DNA of 64,000 nt from Gemmatimonas sp. (GCA_011390935.1 JAABRL010000017.1:1-64000); one strand, 5' to 3'. Shown: positions 51,304-61,654, counted from the stretch's first letter. Program-made: numbers and translations. Notes: a model not told the origin generated them from the letters alone.

Positions 51304-53430
51304 TCAGTTGATCTTGGTGAGGCCACCCGAGAGGGTCAGCATGGCCTTGCCGCTGATCTCCGTCATCGGTGATGCAATCTGCGCCTTCCCTTGCGCCTGC
51401 ACCGCGACCTGCGGCGCCTTGATGGTAATGCCCGAGTTGTCGATGGTGATGGTGCTGCTCCCCACCTTGAGCTGAATCTTCTGTCCAGCCTCGATGGTAA
51501 TCTCGCCGACGCTCGCCTTGGTGGCGATGTTCCCCTCTTTCACCGTCAGCTTGCTGTCGCCTTCCGACACCTCGATCGTCTGGTCCTTCGTGATCTTCGA
51601 GTCCTGGTTGCCCTCGACGGTCCACTTCTGGTCCGCATAGACAGTCGTGTCCTGATTGACCTGGATCTTGCTGATCTGATCCGTGCCGATGGTCACGAAC
51701 TGGCTGCCTTTGGTGACCTCGTTCGTCTGATCACCCTTCGACACGGTGTGCGTGTCGTCCCCTTCCTTCACGGTGCGCGTATCGTGGCGGGTGATCGTCG
51801 TCGTGCGATCATTGAGCACCTCGCGCGTCTCGTTGTTCTTCACGAGCGTGTCGAGATCCTTCTGGGCCTGAATCCAGATCTGCTCCTCGCCCTTCTTGTC
51901 CTCGAAACGCAGCTCGTTGTGCTCATCGGAACCGCCGTTGAGCGTGCTGCGCGTGCGGAACCCCGATTGCGTCTTGTTTTCCGGGAGCGGCCACGGCGGC
52001 ATGTTGTGGTCGCTGTACAGCTGTCCCACGATGACCGGGTTGTCCGGGTTGCCGTCGAGGAAATCCACGAGCACTTCGTGCCCGATGCGCGGCAGGAACA
52101 CCGACCCGTAGTTGGGGCCGGCGAACACCTGCGCCATGCGAATCCAGCACGAGTGTTCGAGGTTCTGCTCGTAGTCGTCGTGAAAGCGGAAGCACACGTG
52201 CACCCGCCCGTACTTGTCCGGGTAGATCTCCTCGCCGCCTGGACCCACCACGACCCCCACGTGCGTACCGCCGACACGCGGCCACGGCGTCGCGCGCGCG
52301 GGACGGTACGGCACGTCAAAGGGCAGCGCTTCGAATCGATTTTCGTAGTCCGCGTTCGCGGCATCGCCGGCGAGATAGCTCCCGTTGTCACCGCGGTGGT
52401 GCACCGACAGCACCATCCACGCCTTGTTCACGGACGCCGAATCGTGGCGTGCCACGGTAACCTTCGCGCCGGCCGTCAGCCCTCGGTGGGTGGTGGTGCC
52501 GAACAAGCGCAGTCCCTGCGTCTCTTCTGCTTCCTGCCGCAGTCGGGCGTTGCGCTCGTTTTCGGGAAAGATGCGCTCGAGGTTGGCCGCGTCATCACCG
52601 CCACCGGGCGTGACGCCTTGGCGATGCGCGGCCAGCTGCTGATCGAACACGTACTCGAGCAGTGCGGCGGGTGGCTTGAAGCGCTTGGTGCCTCCGATCG
52701 CCGCGGCCTCCTCCCGCATGTTCTTCTGCGTGAGGAACTCGCTGTACGTGCGCGTCTGCGTCTTGCCGATGTACGGCGCGTGCACGAGCTGGGCATCGAC
52801 CAGACGTTCTTCGATCTCCTCGGTGCGATTGGCGAGCAGCTCTGTCAGTCCCCACGCCACCCGCGCTGCGGAGTTGCCGCTCGCCATGACCAGCTTTGGC
52901 GGCGACGCAGTGTGGTCGAAGCGATACCAGATGCCCTCCTGCTCCATCAGCCGTGACGCGAACGCGAACTTCGTCTCGCGATACTGGAAGCAGTACTGCC
53001 GCTTTTCGTAGCTGTCGTTGAGTTCCTTCTCCACGTCGAAGCCGTCGAACACCTTGTCCAAGATCTCGGGGACCGGCTTCTCCTGGAAAATTTCGAACGT
53101 GCGCCCCACGCTGAGCATCCAGTGCGGTGGGACAATATCGAGATGATACGCCGTGTACCCGTACGGCGTGAGGCCGGCATTCACAAAGCGGGTCACGATG
53201 CCACCAATCGTGCGCGTCGCTCCTGCCGTCGGCAGCTCACAGATGAGCGACACCGGCTTGAGCAGCAGCTCCTGCACATCGATGTCGGGTTCCATGCTCC
53301 ACGCCTCCACCGTGAACTGGTAGAGGCGCGACACGTGCTCCTCGCCGTGCCAGCGCACGAGCAGGAGCACATCCTTGCCGAGCGGTGTCTCGAGACGGAA
53401 CGGCCGGCCGTCCTGCGTGGGAGTAGACAT
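51304..53430 (-). CDS. vgrG: VgrG spike protein (type VI secretion)
   Basis: A 708-residue spike. The N-terminal gp27/gp44-like part (FRLETPLGKDVLLLVRWHGE ... SRLYQFTVEAWS) is followed by the gp5 OB-fold region (WPRVGGTHVGVVVGPGGEEI; YPDKYGRVHVCFRFH; SCWIRMAQVFAGPNYGSVFL; PRIGHEVLVDFLDGNPDNPV). A long beta-helix of repetitive Thr/Val/Lys strands (about 520-680) follows, and the chain ends with GGLTKIN. No extra C-terminal effector domain is attached. GGAG precedes the start by six bases. Confidence 0.95.
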   Translation of the reverse strand: MSTPTQDGRPFRLETPLGKDVLLLVRWHGEEHVSRLYQFTVEAWSMEPDIDVQELLLKPVSLICELPTAGATRTIGGIVTRFVNAGLTPYGYTAYHLDIVPPHWMLSVGRTFEIFQEKPVPEILDKVFDGFDVEKELNDSYEKRQYCFQYRETKFAFASRLMEQEGIWYRFDHTASPPKLVMASGNSAARVAWGLTELLANRTEEIEERLVDAQLVHAPYIGKTQTRTYSEFLTQKNMREEAAAIGGTKRFKPPAALLEYVFDQQLAAHRQGVTPGGGDDAANLERIFPENERNARLRQEAEETQGLRLFGTTTHRGLTAGAKVTVARHDSASVNKAWMVLSVHHRGDNGSYLAGDAANADYENRFEALPFDVPYRPARATPWPRVGGTHVGVVVGPGGEEIYPDKYGRVHVCFRFHDDYEQNLEHSCWIRMAQVFAGPNYGSVFLPRIGHEVLVDFLDGNPDNPVIVGQLYSDHNMPPWPLPENKTQSGFRTRSTLNGGSDEHNELRFEDKKGEEQIWIQAQKDLDTLVKNNETREVLNDRTTTITRHDTRTVKEGDDTHTVSKGDQTNEVTKGSQFVTIGTDQISKIQVNQDTTVYADQKWTVEGNQDSKITKDQTIEVSEGDSKLTVKEGNIATKASVGEITIEAGQKIQLKVGSSTITIDNSGITIKAPQVAVQAQGKAQIASPMTEISGKAMLTLSGGLTKIN

Positions 53431-53478
53431 CGTGAGCTCCGTGAAATCAGAAAGTGCCCGGTGCGCGACGGGACGCGA

Positions 53479-56169
53479 TCACGCGTCCACCGCGGCAGGC
53501 GCAGGGTTGTCGGAGGATGCGTGGTACTGGAACTCGCCCGACTCGTCGACCTTGACGTGCAGCTCCGTGGGCTTCTCGCCCTCGGCCATGGAGGCGAGCA
53601 GCAGACGCGACACTTCGGGGAGCAGCGTGTTGGTGAGAATGTTGTCCACGTTGCGTGCACCACTCTCCACTTCCGTGCAGCGCGCGGCCACCTGCTCCAC
53701 GAGCGATTCGTCGAACTGCAGCTGCACGCGGTGAATCTCGCGCAGGCGCCGCTCGATCTTGCCGAGCTTGAGGCGAATGATCTGCTTGAGCGCCTCGTCA
53801 CGCACCGGGTAGTACGGAATGATCACCATGCGGCCCAGGAACGCGGGCTTGAACACCGTGTCGAGCTCCGGCTTGAGCGCCTTGGACATGGCGTCGGGGA
53901 ACGGCATGGTGTCGGGGTCGGCCGTGAGCTTCATGATCGTGTCCGTGCCCGCGTTGGTCGTGAGCAGGATGATCGTGTTCTTGAAGTCGATCTGGCGCCC
54001 TTCACCGTCATCCATGACGCCCTTGTCGAACACCTGAAAGAACAGCTCGAGCACGTCGGGGTGTGCCTTCTCCACTTCGTCGAGCAGCACCACACTGTAC
54101 GGACGTCGCCGCACCGCTTCCGTGAGTACGCCACCCTCGCCGTAGCCCACGTAGCCAGGGGGTGAGCCCTTGAGCGTGGACACGGTGTGCGCTTCCTGGA
54201 ACTCCGACATGTTGATCGTGATCAGGTTGCGCTCCCCGCCGTAGAGCAGATCGGCGAGCGTGATCGCGGTTTCCGTCTTGCCCACACCGGACGGGCCCAC
54301 CAGCATGAACACGCCCTTGGGCTTGTTCGGGTCTTCGATGCCGGCCTTGGAGGTGCGAATGCGCCGCGACAGCTGTTCGAGCGCGTGCGCCTGTCCGATC
54401 ACGCGGCCGCCGAGGTGCGATTCGAGCTGCAGCATGGTGCCGAGTTCGTCGCGCAGCATCTTGCCCACCGGAATACCGGTCCAGCCGGAGATCACTTCGC
54501 CAACGATCGACGCGTCAACGACCACACGCACGAGTGGCGTTTCGCCCTGCATGGTTTCGAGTTCGGTCGCCTTGGCGGTGAGTTCGGTGCGCAGCGCATC
54601 GGCGTCGGCGTCTCCACCGTTGCCATCGGCGTGCGCTTCGAGCTGCTCCCGGAGTGCGCGAATGGCATCGACCAGTGCGCGCTCCTGCTCCCACCGTCCC
54701 TCGAACTCGGCGAGACGCCCCTGCACGCGGTCGCGCAGCGCGGCGATGTTGGTGAGCCGCTCGTTGTGGTTCGCACCCGCGGCTTCCTCGCGCATGAGCA
54801 CGCGCGACTGCACATCGAGATCGTTGATCTGACGACGCAGGTCTTCGACCGGCCCGGGCGTGGCACTCTGCCCGAGCGCGAGACGCGCACAGGCCGTGTC
54901 GAGCACACTCACGGCCTTGTCCGGAAGCTGCCGATCGGGGAGGTACCGATGCGAGAGACGCACGGCGGCATCGACACCGCTGTCGAGAATGCGCACGTTG
55001 TGATGCTTCTCGAGTGCCGGCACGACGGCACGCAGCATGAGCATGCACACGTCTTCCGTGGGCTCGTCCACCTTCACCACCTGGAAGCGGCGCGAGAGCG
55101 CCGGATCCTTCTCGAAGAACTTCTTGTACTCGCTCCACGTGGTCGCCGCGATCGTGCGCAACTCACCGCGCGCAAGCGCCGGCTTGAGCAGGTTCGCGGC
55201 GTCGTTCTGCCCCGCGGCGCCGCCGGCCCCGATCATGGTGTGCGCTTCGTCGATGAACAGAATGATCGGCGTGGGCGAGTTCTTCACTTCGGCGATGAGT
55301 CCCTTGAGGCGATTTTCGAACTCGCCTTTCACGCCGGCGCCCGCCTGCAGCATGGCGAGGTCGAGTGACCGCAGGGAGACATTGCGCAGCGGCGGCGGCA
55401 CGTCGCCTTCGGCAATGCGTCGCGCAAAGCCCTCCACGACGGCCGTCTTGCCGACACCGGCCTCACCCACGAGGATCGGGTTGTTCTGGCGACGCCGTGT
55501 GAGGATGTCCACGACCTGTCGCACTTCCACGTCGCGCCCCAGCACGGGGTCGATCTTGCCCTGCCGTGCATTCTCGGTGAGATCGACCGTGTACTGATCG
55601 AGATTGGGCGTGCGTCCACCGGCCTTGCCGCCCGGTGCCGCGGCGGCCGCGGCCGACTCGCCAGCGCCGCCGTCATGTTTGATCTCTTCGGATGCTTCCG
55701 TGGACACGGACGTGATCGTCACGAAGTCCTTGCGCAGCGCATCGAGCGGAATCTTGCCGAACTCGCCGCTGATGTCGTTGGCGACACGCGCCAGCTCGTC
55801 GTTCGCGAGCAGCGCCAGCAGGCAGTGGCCGGTGCGCACGCGCGGGGCACCGTAGTCCACCGATCCCAGCACCCACGCTTCGCGCAGCATCTTCACGAGC
55901 TGCGGGCTCAGACTGGGGGTGCGCGCGTTGCCGCTCTTGAGGCGATCGAGCCCGCGCGCCAGATCATCGGCGAGTCGGGACCGATTGGCGCCATAGTGCT
56001 TGAGGATGGCCGCGACATCACCGTCGGACTGATCGAGCACCTTCATGAGGAAGTGCTCGATCTCGACGTCGTAGTGCGTGCGCGACAGACACAGGCCGGC
56101 GGCCGCTTCCACGTGACCGCGCGTGGCGGGATTGAGCTTTCCGATGAGGCCGCGAAGGTTCACCGACAT
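53479..56169 (-). CDS. clpV: ClpV/TssH disaggregase ATPase
   Basis: The 896-residue AAA+ protein disassembles contracted TssB/TssC sheaths. Order: Clp N-domain (NLRGLIGKLNPATRGHVEAA), first AAA module (Walker A GEAGVGKTAVVEG, Walker B ILFIDEAHTMIGAGG), middle domain, second AAA module (Walker A GPSGVGKTETA, Walker B VLLDEVEKAHP) and the C-terminal D2-small domain. The start at 56169 has GGAG five bases upstream; upstream frame sequence does not belong to the gene. It lies 44 bases after tssG and 48 before vgrG. Confidence 0.95.
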   Translation of the reverse strand: MSVNLRGLIGKLNPATRGHVEAAAGLCLSRTHYDVEIEHFLMKVLDQSDGDVAAILKHYGANRSRLADDLARGLDRLKSGNARTPSLSPQLVKMLREAWVLGSVDYGAPRVRTGHCLLALLANDELARVANDISGEFGKIPLDALRKDFVTITSVSTEASEEIKHDGGAGESAAAAAAPGGKAGGRTPNLDQYTVDLTENARQGKIDPVLGRDVEVRQVVDILTRRRQNNPILVGEAGVGKTAVVEGFARRIAEGDVPPPLRNVSLRSLDLAMLQAGAGVKGEFENRLKGLIAEVKNSPTPIILFIDEAHTMIGAGGAAGQNDAANLLKPALARGELRTIAATTWSEYKKFFEKDPALSRRFQVVKVDEPTEDVCMLMLRAVVPALEKHHNVRILDSGVDAAVRLSHRYLPDRQLPDKAVSVLDTACARLALGQSATPGPVEDLRRQINDLDVQSRVLMREEAAGANHNERLTNIAALRDRVQGRLAEFEGRWEQERALVDAIRALREQLEAHADGNGGDADADALRTELTAKATELETMQGETPLVRVVVDASIVGEVISGWTGIPVGKMLRDELGTMLQLESHLGGRVIGQAHALEQLSRRIRTSKAGIEDPNKPKGVFMLVGPSGVGKTETAITLADLLYGGERNLITINMSEFQEAHTVSTLKGSPPGYVGYGEGGVLTEAVRRRPYSVVLLDEVEKAHPDVLELFFQVFDKGVMDDGEGRQIDFKNTIILLTTNAGTDTIMKLTADPDTMPFPDAMSKALKPELDTVFKPAFLGRMVIIPYYPVRDEALKQIIRLKLGKIERRLREIHRVQLQFDESLVEQVAARCTEVESGARNVDNILTNTLLPEVSRLLLASMAEGEKPTELHVKVDESGEFQYHASSDNPAPAAVDA

Positions 56170-56212
56170 GGACACTCCACTGGTGGGACGGAAGAAGGGA
56201 GACTGGCGATCG

Positions 56213-57283
56213 TCAGCACAGCAGCAGCACGGTTTCGTCCGGATCACGCTGCATGGGGCGCACGCGCAGCCAGGTGCCGAAACCGAGGGTGGGGACATTC
56301 TCGGCGCCCAGTTCGACGCCGGGGACTTCATCACGGGCGAGGACCAGCTGCGCTTCCACGCCCACCTGTTCGTCGGAATACAGTCGGGCCAACTCGGCGA
56401 GCGCGGTGTGCGCCGCACCACCCGGCAAAAACTCGTCGAACTGCGCGCGGGTGAGCGGGCCGAGGCGCAGGCGAACGCGTGCCTGCGGATCCCACACCGC
56501 GTCTCCGACGACGCCGAACCCGAGGCGGCCATCGTCATCGTCGGCTCCAACGTCAAAGCGACCGGTGTCACCGAGGGTGCGCCAGGTACCCACGAACTGC
56601 ACCACGCTGGCGGTCACGGCGAAATAGTCGGCGATGAGCTGTGCCAGCCCGGCGGCGCTGCGCGGCCGGGCGGCAAAGAGGCCGGCGTAGTACGCAATCG
56701 CATCATCGCGCACGGACGAGCGATGCTGCACGCCCTCCGTGCCGAAACCGACGAGATCGAGCAGGTGATCCCGGAGACGATCGGGACGCCCCGTTTCGGC
56801 CGACTCCACCACGCGATGCCGCGCCCACGCACGATAGAAGAGCGAGATGAGGCGGTGGTGAAACAGGTCGAGAAAATCGCGCATGGCGGTATCGCGCGCG
56901 CGCGTTCGGTCGGCAATGTGCTGCGTGTACGGATGCGGCAGGACGCCCTGTGGACCGGTGAGCCCGAAGAAGGCGATGCCCATGCGCGCGGGGCGACCCT
57001 CTTCGAGTTCCTGCACGTCGAGCGCCGTGATCTCGGTGGGTGGAAAGCCCAGCGTGGGCGGCACGACGAACCGCGCAACCTCGCTCGCGGGATCGTGCCA
57101 CTTGCCGATCGGGTTCCGCTCCGGGTGCAGCCGCGAGAGCACGTGCACGGCGCGAAAGAAGGCAAAGCCGCGCGGGCGATCGGCGAGCAGCTGTTGCATC
57201 GCGCGCCGCGCGACCGCGTCCGTGCGCTCGGCGGGCGCGGCCTCATCGCGTACGGCCTCGGGGGCGTCGAGCAGCTCACTCAC
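56213..57283 (-). CDS. tssG: TssG baseplate subunit (ImpH/VasB)
   Basis: Family features include RPRGFAFFRAVHVLSRLHPE at the start, VPPTLGFPPTEITALDVQEL, FFGLTGPQGVLPHPYTQHIA and FLDLFHHRLISLFYRAW, all baseplate-wedge signatures. The GTG at 57283 is preferred: GGAGG lies eight bases upstream and the codon overlaps the tssF stop as GTGA (57280-57283). It gives 356 residues; an ATG at 57316 would overlap tssF by 37 bases. It joins TssF to form the wedge. Confidence 0.93.
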   Translation of the reverse strand: MSELLDAPEAVRDEAAPAERTDAVARRAMQQLLADRPRGFAFFRAVHVLSRLHPERNPIGKWHDPASEVARFVVPPTLGFPPTEITALDVQELEEGRPARMGIAFFGLTGPQGVLPHPYTQHIADRTRARDTAMRDFLDLFHHRLISLFYRAWARHRVVESAETGRPDRLRDHLLDLVGFGTEGVQHRSSVRDDAIAYYAGLFAARPRSAAGLAQLIADYFAVTASVVQFVGTWRTLGDTGRFDVGADDDDGRLGFGVVGDAVWDPQARVRLRLGPLTRAQFDEFLPGGAAHTALAELARLYSDEQVGVEAQLVLARDEVPGVELGAENVPTLGFGTWLRVRPMQRDPDETVLLLC

Positions 57284-59121
57284 ACCAGCGTCCTCCACCC
57301 AGCGCGCGGCTCCCACTCGCGCACGGGGCGCCGCCGCTGACGCGAGGTCGCCACCAGCTGCGTGAAGCTGTTCATCGAGGCATACAACCCGAGGAATCGC
57401 TCGAGCACCGATGAAAACAGGTAAAGCCCGCCACCGGGGAATTGCTCTTCATCAAAGTCCAGCTGCACACGCCGACCATGCGCGAACGCGACGCCATGCG
57501 CCGATGCCACGCGGGCAAACGCCGGCTTGCTTTGCACCGCCACCAAGCCGTTGATCTGTCGCTCGGCGGACAGCGCATTGGCCGTATTGTGCAGCGTGAG
57601 CAGTTCACGCAGCGCGGCGACCCCTTCGTCCACCAGCGACAGGTGGTTGAGCGACATGGCGGAGATCAGTCGCCACAGCAGCGGTTTGCCGAGCGCGGGT
57701 TGTACCTGTGGCGTGGGTCGCACGAGACAGGCGATGCGCTTGATCGGACCACCGGCCGTGAGTTCGAAGTCGGACCGATCATCACTGCCGAAGGCGAGCC
57801 GCGCGGGAATGTCGCCGTTGCTGCACAAGGCGGTGGCTGACACGACCTCGGCATCGGGCACGCGCATGTTGCCCGACAGATCCGCGAACGAGAGAAACAC
57901 ATCGGTGCCGCCATCGGTACGCCAGCCACTTGGGCGACGTGTGGCGTGCCAGAAGAGCTGCCCGTCGCCACGCGAGCCACCGTGCCGGAAGCCGTACAGC
58001 GGGGCCATGGGCGTGGGACGTGACGCCCCCGGCTTGATGAGCGCGATGCGCTCGATCGACCAGACATTCACTTCCAGCCGTCGCCGCGTCTCGGCGACAA
58101 CCGGGTATTCATACGTGCGTTCGGAGAGCAGAATCGGTTCGCACGTTTGCTCGAACAGATTCACGACGGGCGTGCACCCGAGTCGCAGGTTCTCGCGCGA
58201 GAGGCTGGTCTCGAGCGTCTGACGACGCTCGGCGCGTTCGAACGGACCAATGAGAAACGACAGCTCCGCGCGTGCGCCGGCACCGAGCGCGCGCATGGCG
58301 TCGCCAAGTCCGGTGACATCGACGAACGCGAATTTCTGCGGAAAGACGAACAGCTCCTGCAGCAGGCGATGGCCCACGAACGTGCGACCGGGATAGGGCA
58401 GCAGTCCCTGGTCTTCGTCGAAGCCTACCGCATGAATGGCGTTGCGCGGCAGTTCCACCGGGGCGCGGGACGGTTGATCCGGATCGCGCACCACCACACG
58501 CAAACAGCTGTTGAGGAGCAACTCGTAGAGCGTGTCACTCACCACGGCATCGCCAGCCACGTGCAGGCGCACGCGGTCGAGCGTGCATTCTTCCAGCCGC
58601 AGCCCATCGAATGCGCTCAGGTTCACGCGCACTGCGCCGACCGCATCGCCGGAGCGGGGACCGGCGGTGCCATCAGTAGCCGTCCAGCGCACCGACGTGA
58701 TGTTGATCGGCCAGAGTGTGGTGTCGTAGGCGGTTCGAAAGCGACACGGCACACCCTGTACCGGCGGCGTGCGCAGTTCACTGCCGCGCGCCACGGCAAA
58801 GCCGCCGGGGATTGCACCTTGCAACGGATCAAGGTGCAGCTCGGCGATCGACAACGCGGGAACCGGGCGCACGTGCTGTGGATACAGCACTTCGAGAAAC
58901 GCCTCGCTCAGCTCCGGGATGTCGTCGTCGATGCGGTGATGCACGCGGGCCGCGAGAAACGCAAAGCCCTCGAGCAATCGCTCCACGTGCGGGTCTTCGC
59001 ACTTGCTCGGCTCGAGTTGCAGGCGTGAGGCAACCTTCGGGTAGCGCTCGGCGAACTGCGCCCCCATGCGGCGCAGGTACGCGAGCTCTCGCTCGTAGTA
59101 CAGCAGCAGATCATCCTGCAT
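57280..59121 (-). CDS. tssF: TssF baseplate subunit (ImpG/VasA)
   Basis: The 613-residue wedge subunit begins LLLYYERELAYLRRMGAQFA followed by ERYPKVASRLQLEPSKCEDP and HVERLLEGFAFLAARVHHRI, the strongest TssF signature. The middle contains RTFVGHRLLQELFVFPQKFA, and the C-terminal region LFSSVLERFLGLYASMNSFT. GGAGG six bases upstream supports the start. The tssE gene ends 12 bases before it. Confidence 0.95.
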   Translation of the reverse strand: MQDDLLLYYERELAYLRRMGAQFAERYPKVASRLQLEPSKCEDPHVERLLEGFAFLAARVHHRIDDDIPELSEAFLEVLYPQHVRPVPALSIAELHLDPLQGAIPGGFAVARGSELRTPPVQGVPCRFRTAYDTTLWPINITSVRWTATDGTAGPRSGDAVGAVRVNLSAFDGLRLEECTLDRVRLHVAGDAVVSDTLYELLLNSCLRVVVRDPDQPSRAPVELPRNAIHAVGFDEDQGLLPYPGRTFVGHRLLQELFVFPQKFAFVDVTGLGDAMRALGAGARAELSFLIGPFERAERRQTLETSLSRENLRLGCTPVVNLFEQTCEPILLSERTYEYPVVAETRRRLEVNVWSIERIALIKPGASRPTPMAPLYGFRHGGSRGDGQLFWHATRRPSGWRTDGGTDVFLSFADLSGNMRVPDAEVVSATALCSNGDIPARLAFGSDDRSDFELTAGGPIKRIACLVRPTPQVQPALGKPLLWRLISAMSLNHLSLVDEGVAALRELLTLHNTANALSAERQINGLVAVQSKPAFARVASAHGVAFAHGRRVQLDFDEEQFPGGGLYLFSSVLERFLGLYASMNSFTQLVATSRQRRRPVREWEPRAGWRTLV

Positions 59122-59133
59122 GACGGACCTCCA

Positions 59134-59637
59134 TCATGCGCCGTGCCCGAGATTCTCGCCGACGGCGTACTCACCGTTGACGGTGTCGAACACGGAATCG
59201 AACACCACCTGCTCCGGATTGGGGTCCATGCGCAGCAACGCCTCGATCACGAATCGCAGCTGCGGTGCGGATTTCTGGTCGGCGTTCACGAGCTTGACGC
59301 GCACGTTGGCCAGCCGCGGCTCGAAGCGCGCGATGGTATCCTCGATGCTCGTTTGCAGATTGCGACGTCCCTCCGCGCTGCCCACGAACAGCCCCGTGGT
59401 GTCGACCAGGCCGTATTCATAGGCCGACGCCCGCGATTCCGGAAAGCCGGACGGGGCGGCGTACATGGTGCGCCGCGTGTTGAGCAGCCACTCGAGATCG
59501 CGCTGCACCGACGCACGATACGCGCGTTCGGAGCCGTCGCGCGTGGTGGTCGGGTCGAGGCGTTCCTTGGGCGCGAGATCGGTGAGACGGTCAACCAGCG
59601 ACGGTTGGACCGCGCGTTCGAGTTCGGTGCGAGCCAT
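59134..59637 (-). CDS. tssE: TssE baseplate subunit (gp25-like)
   Basis: A 167-residue gp25-like hub. RDLEWLLNTRR is the family core, YGLVDTTGLFVGSAEGRRNL follows, and FEPRLANVRVKLVNADQKSA and the C-terminal LRFVIEALLRMDPNPEQVVF complete it. It connects the sheath base to the wedge. Spacing to tssA upstream is 17 bases. Confidence 0.93.
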   Translation of the reverse strand: MARTELERAVQPSLVDRLTDLAPKERLDPTTTRDGSERAYRASVQRDLEWLLNTRRTMYAAPSGFPESRASAYEYGLVDTTGLFVGSAEGRRNLQTSIEDTIARFEPRLANVRVKLVNADQKSAPQLRFVIEALLRMDPNPEQVVFDSVFDTVNGEYAVGENLGHGA

Positions 59638-59654
59638 GGGGTGCTCCCGACGCC

Positions 59655-61550
59655 TCAGCTACGCCGCAGGCCGAGCGCCTGCAGCGGATCAAGCCGGCAG
59701 ACCCGCAGGTAGAGCTCGTCGCGATCGTCTTCGCGCACTTCGAGCTTGTCGTATACGCGACAGAGCAGGGCCATGGGCTGCGCCACGAGCGGTCCCGACT
59801 CCCAATCCTCGAGCGACCGTTCGTCGATGATCTGCACCAGGCGTTCGAGCATGGGCCGTGCGACGTTTTCCAGCCCGGCTTCGACCATGAGATACGCCAC
59901 TTGCGTCTGTCGGACGAAGCGGCCACGCGGTGAGCGTTCGCGTGCGTGCTGCGCGACCATGAGCTCGATCGCACGATTGGGGCGTCCCAGCGCGAGCTCG
60001 TTGCGCGCTGCGGCGAACGGATCGGCGCCGGCCGTGCGTGCACGAGCCCGTCGCACCGGGGCCTTGACGAAGCCGCCGTTCGACGCGGTCGCCTCTTCCT
60101 CGTCGAGGGCGTCCTCGAGCGCGTCGGTACCGTCATCGTTGGGCGTGTCCGCTTCGTCGTCGGCCCCGTCGGCCGCTGTCTCGTCGTGCGCGGCCGCGTC
60201 GGCAGCGGCCTCGGCGGTGATGCCCTCCGAGGTCAGCCACTCGCGCGTCTCGCCGTTGGCGGTGGGCGTGTCGTCCATGAGCGTCATGTGTGGCAACTGC
60301 GGAAGGGCGGCGAGCAGCGCGCGCAGTTCACTGCGCACAACGGCGGCCACGCCGTCGTAACTGTCGCCGAGGTTGGCACAGGCGGTGAGCGTGTAGCGCT
60401 GCAGGTCGAGCCAGCCGCGTCCTTGCGGCGTGGCCATGAGCGTTTCGCCCTGCTCGAGCAGCTCCTGCCAGCGCGCGTCGAGTAGCAGCCCCTTGAGGCG
60501 CGAGCGTGCCGCGGTGGGCGGCGCTTCGAGCAGACGCGGATCGAGATCGCCGGGGGTGGCTCGCAGTTCGCCCCACCGGAAACCGCGCAGCAGCAGATAC
60601 GGGGCCGGACTGGCCGGGTTCTCCTTGCGCAGGAACCGTGCGGCGGCGGCGATGCGCGTTGACGCATCGCGCGCGCTGGTGACCTCGCTCGAGATCGTGC
60701 CATCGCCGGCGTCGGCCGCACCCTCGACTGGTGCGCCGTCGCCCTCGGGCACTTCATCGACCGGGTCCGGGTCGGTTTCCAGCTTGCGCGCGAGAATTCC
60801 CGTCAGGACGATACGGACTTCGTCGAGTGCCTTGCGGAGCGCGGTGAAGCCGGGTGCATCACGCCCGAAGCGCGCGTCGCTGGTGGCTTCCAACGAGGCC
60901 AACGCGGACATCGTGGCATCGACATCGGCGATCAGCGCACGATAGAAGGGCTTGCCGCACGCTTCCACGGCACTGTCCACCGCTTCGGGCGAGCGCTTGC
61001 CGGCGGCCAGGGCCTCGTCGCGGGCCGCCTTCTTGTCACTGTTGCCGTCGGCGTCCGACTCCGTTGGAATGCCGCGCGAGACGACAAAATCGAGTGTAGA
61101 CACGCCGCCCGTGGCGATCGGGGCCTGCCGAACGGCCAAATCGAGGCGCGCCCCGATCCACTCGAGCGGACCGCTGCGCAGCTCGATGTCATCGTCTTCG
61201 AGCTGCGGATGCATCGAGTCCCAGAACTGCTGCAGCAGCCCGTCCACGGCGGCGAGTCCCGTGCACAGTCCGCCGATGCCGTCCTTGCGCAGCAGCGCCT
61301 CGGTCAGCCAGGCGGCGAGCTGCAGATCCTTGGTTTCGCTTTCGAGCAGCTGCGAGGCGAGCGCAACGGTCTGCGGCCAGTCTGCCAGCTTGCGCGGTCC
61401 GTCCAGCTCGCCCGCGGGCAGATCGGGATCTTCTCGCCGCGCTTCCTTGATGACGGCATAGCTCGGGGCATACCGCAGGTCCGCCCCGGCGGGGGCGTCA
61501 CCAGGGATGGGTGTGAGCAGGCGGGCGAGCAACTCGGCGTTGACTGGCAT
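59655..61550 (-). CDS. tssA: TssA, long form (ImpA N-domain)
   Basis: The 631-residue protein starts at 61550 with an ImpA/TssA N-domain: LLTPIPGDAPAGADLRYAPS, then LADWPQTVALASQLLESETK and DLQLAAWLTEALLRKDGIGG. An Asp/Glu/Ala-rich, low-complexity linker lies at about residues 460-510 (DETAADGADDEADTPNDDGT), and the C-terminal TssA/VasJ-like helical part ends with a DRDELYLRVCRLDP block. TssA caps or starts sheath assembly. Upstream frame sequence before 61550 looks noncoding. Confidence 0.85.
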   Translation of the reverse strand: MPVNAELLARLLTPIPGDAPAGADLRYAPSYAVIKEARREDPDLPAGELDGPRKLADWPQTVALASQLLESETKDLQLAAWLTEALLRKDGIGGLCTGLAAVDGLLQQFWDSMHPQLEDDDIELRSGPLEWIGARLDLAVRQAPIATGGVSTLDFVVSRGIPTESDADGNSDKKAARDEALAAGKRSPEAVDSAVEACGKPFYRALIADVDATMSALASLEATSDARFGRDAPGFTALRKALDEVRIVLTGILARKLETDPDPVDEVPEGDGAPVEGAADAGDGTISSEVTSARDASTRIAAAARFLRKENPASPAPYLLLRGFRWGELRATPGDLDPRLLEAPPTAARSRLKGLLLDARWQELLEQGETLMATPQGRGWLDLQRYTLTACANLGDSYDGVAAVVRSELRALLAALPQLPHMTLMDDTPTANGETREWLTSEGITAEAAADAAAHDETAADGADDEADTPNDDGTDALEDALDEEEATASNGGFVKAPVRRARARTAGADPFAAARNELALGRPNRAIELMVAQHARERSPRGRFVRQTQVAYLMVEAGLENVARPMLERLVQIIDERSLEDWESGPLVAQPMALLCRVYDKLEVREDDRDELYLRVCRLDPLQALGLRRS

Positions 61551-61654
61551 GAACGACGGCGTCTGGGGAGTGACAAATGGTGAGGGGGCGTCTGCGCGCG
61601 AGGCCGATGCGCCGGAAGGCGGGTCAACGGGTCCGGCCCGCCTCCCCTGCGGGG

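Noticed and set aside
57284-57316. tssG start at ATG 57316
   Set aside because: It would overlap tssF by 37 bases and lacks the GGAGG-spaced GTG support found at 57283.
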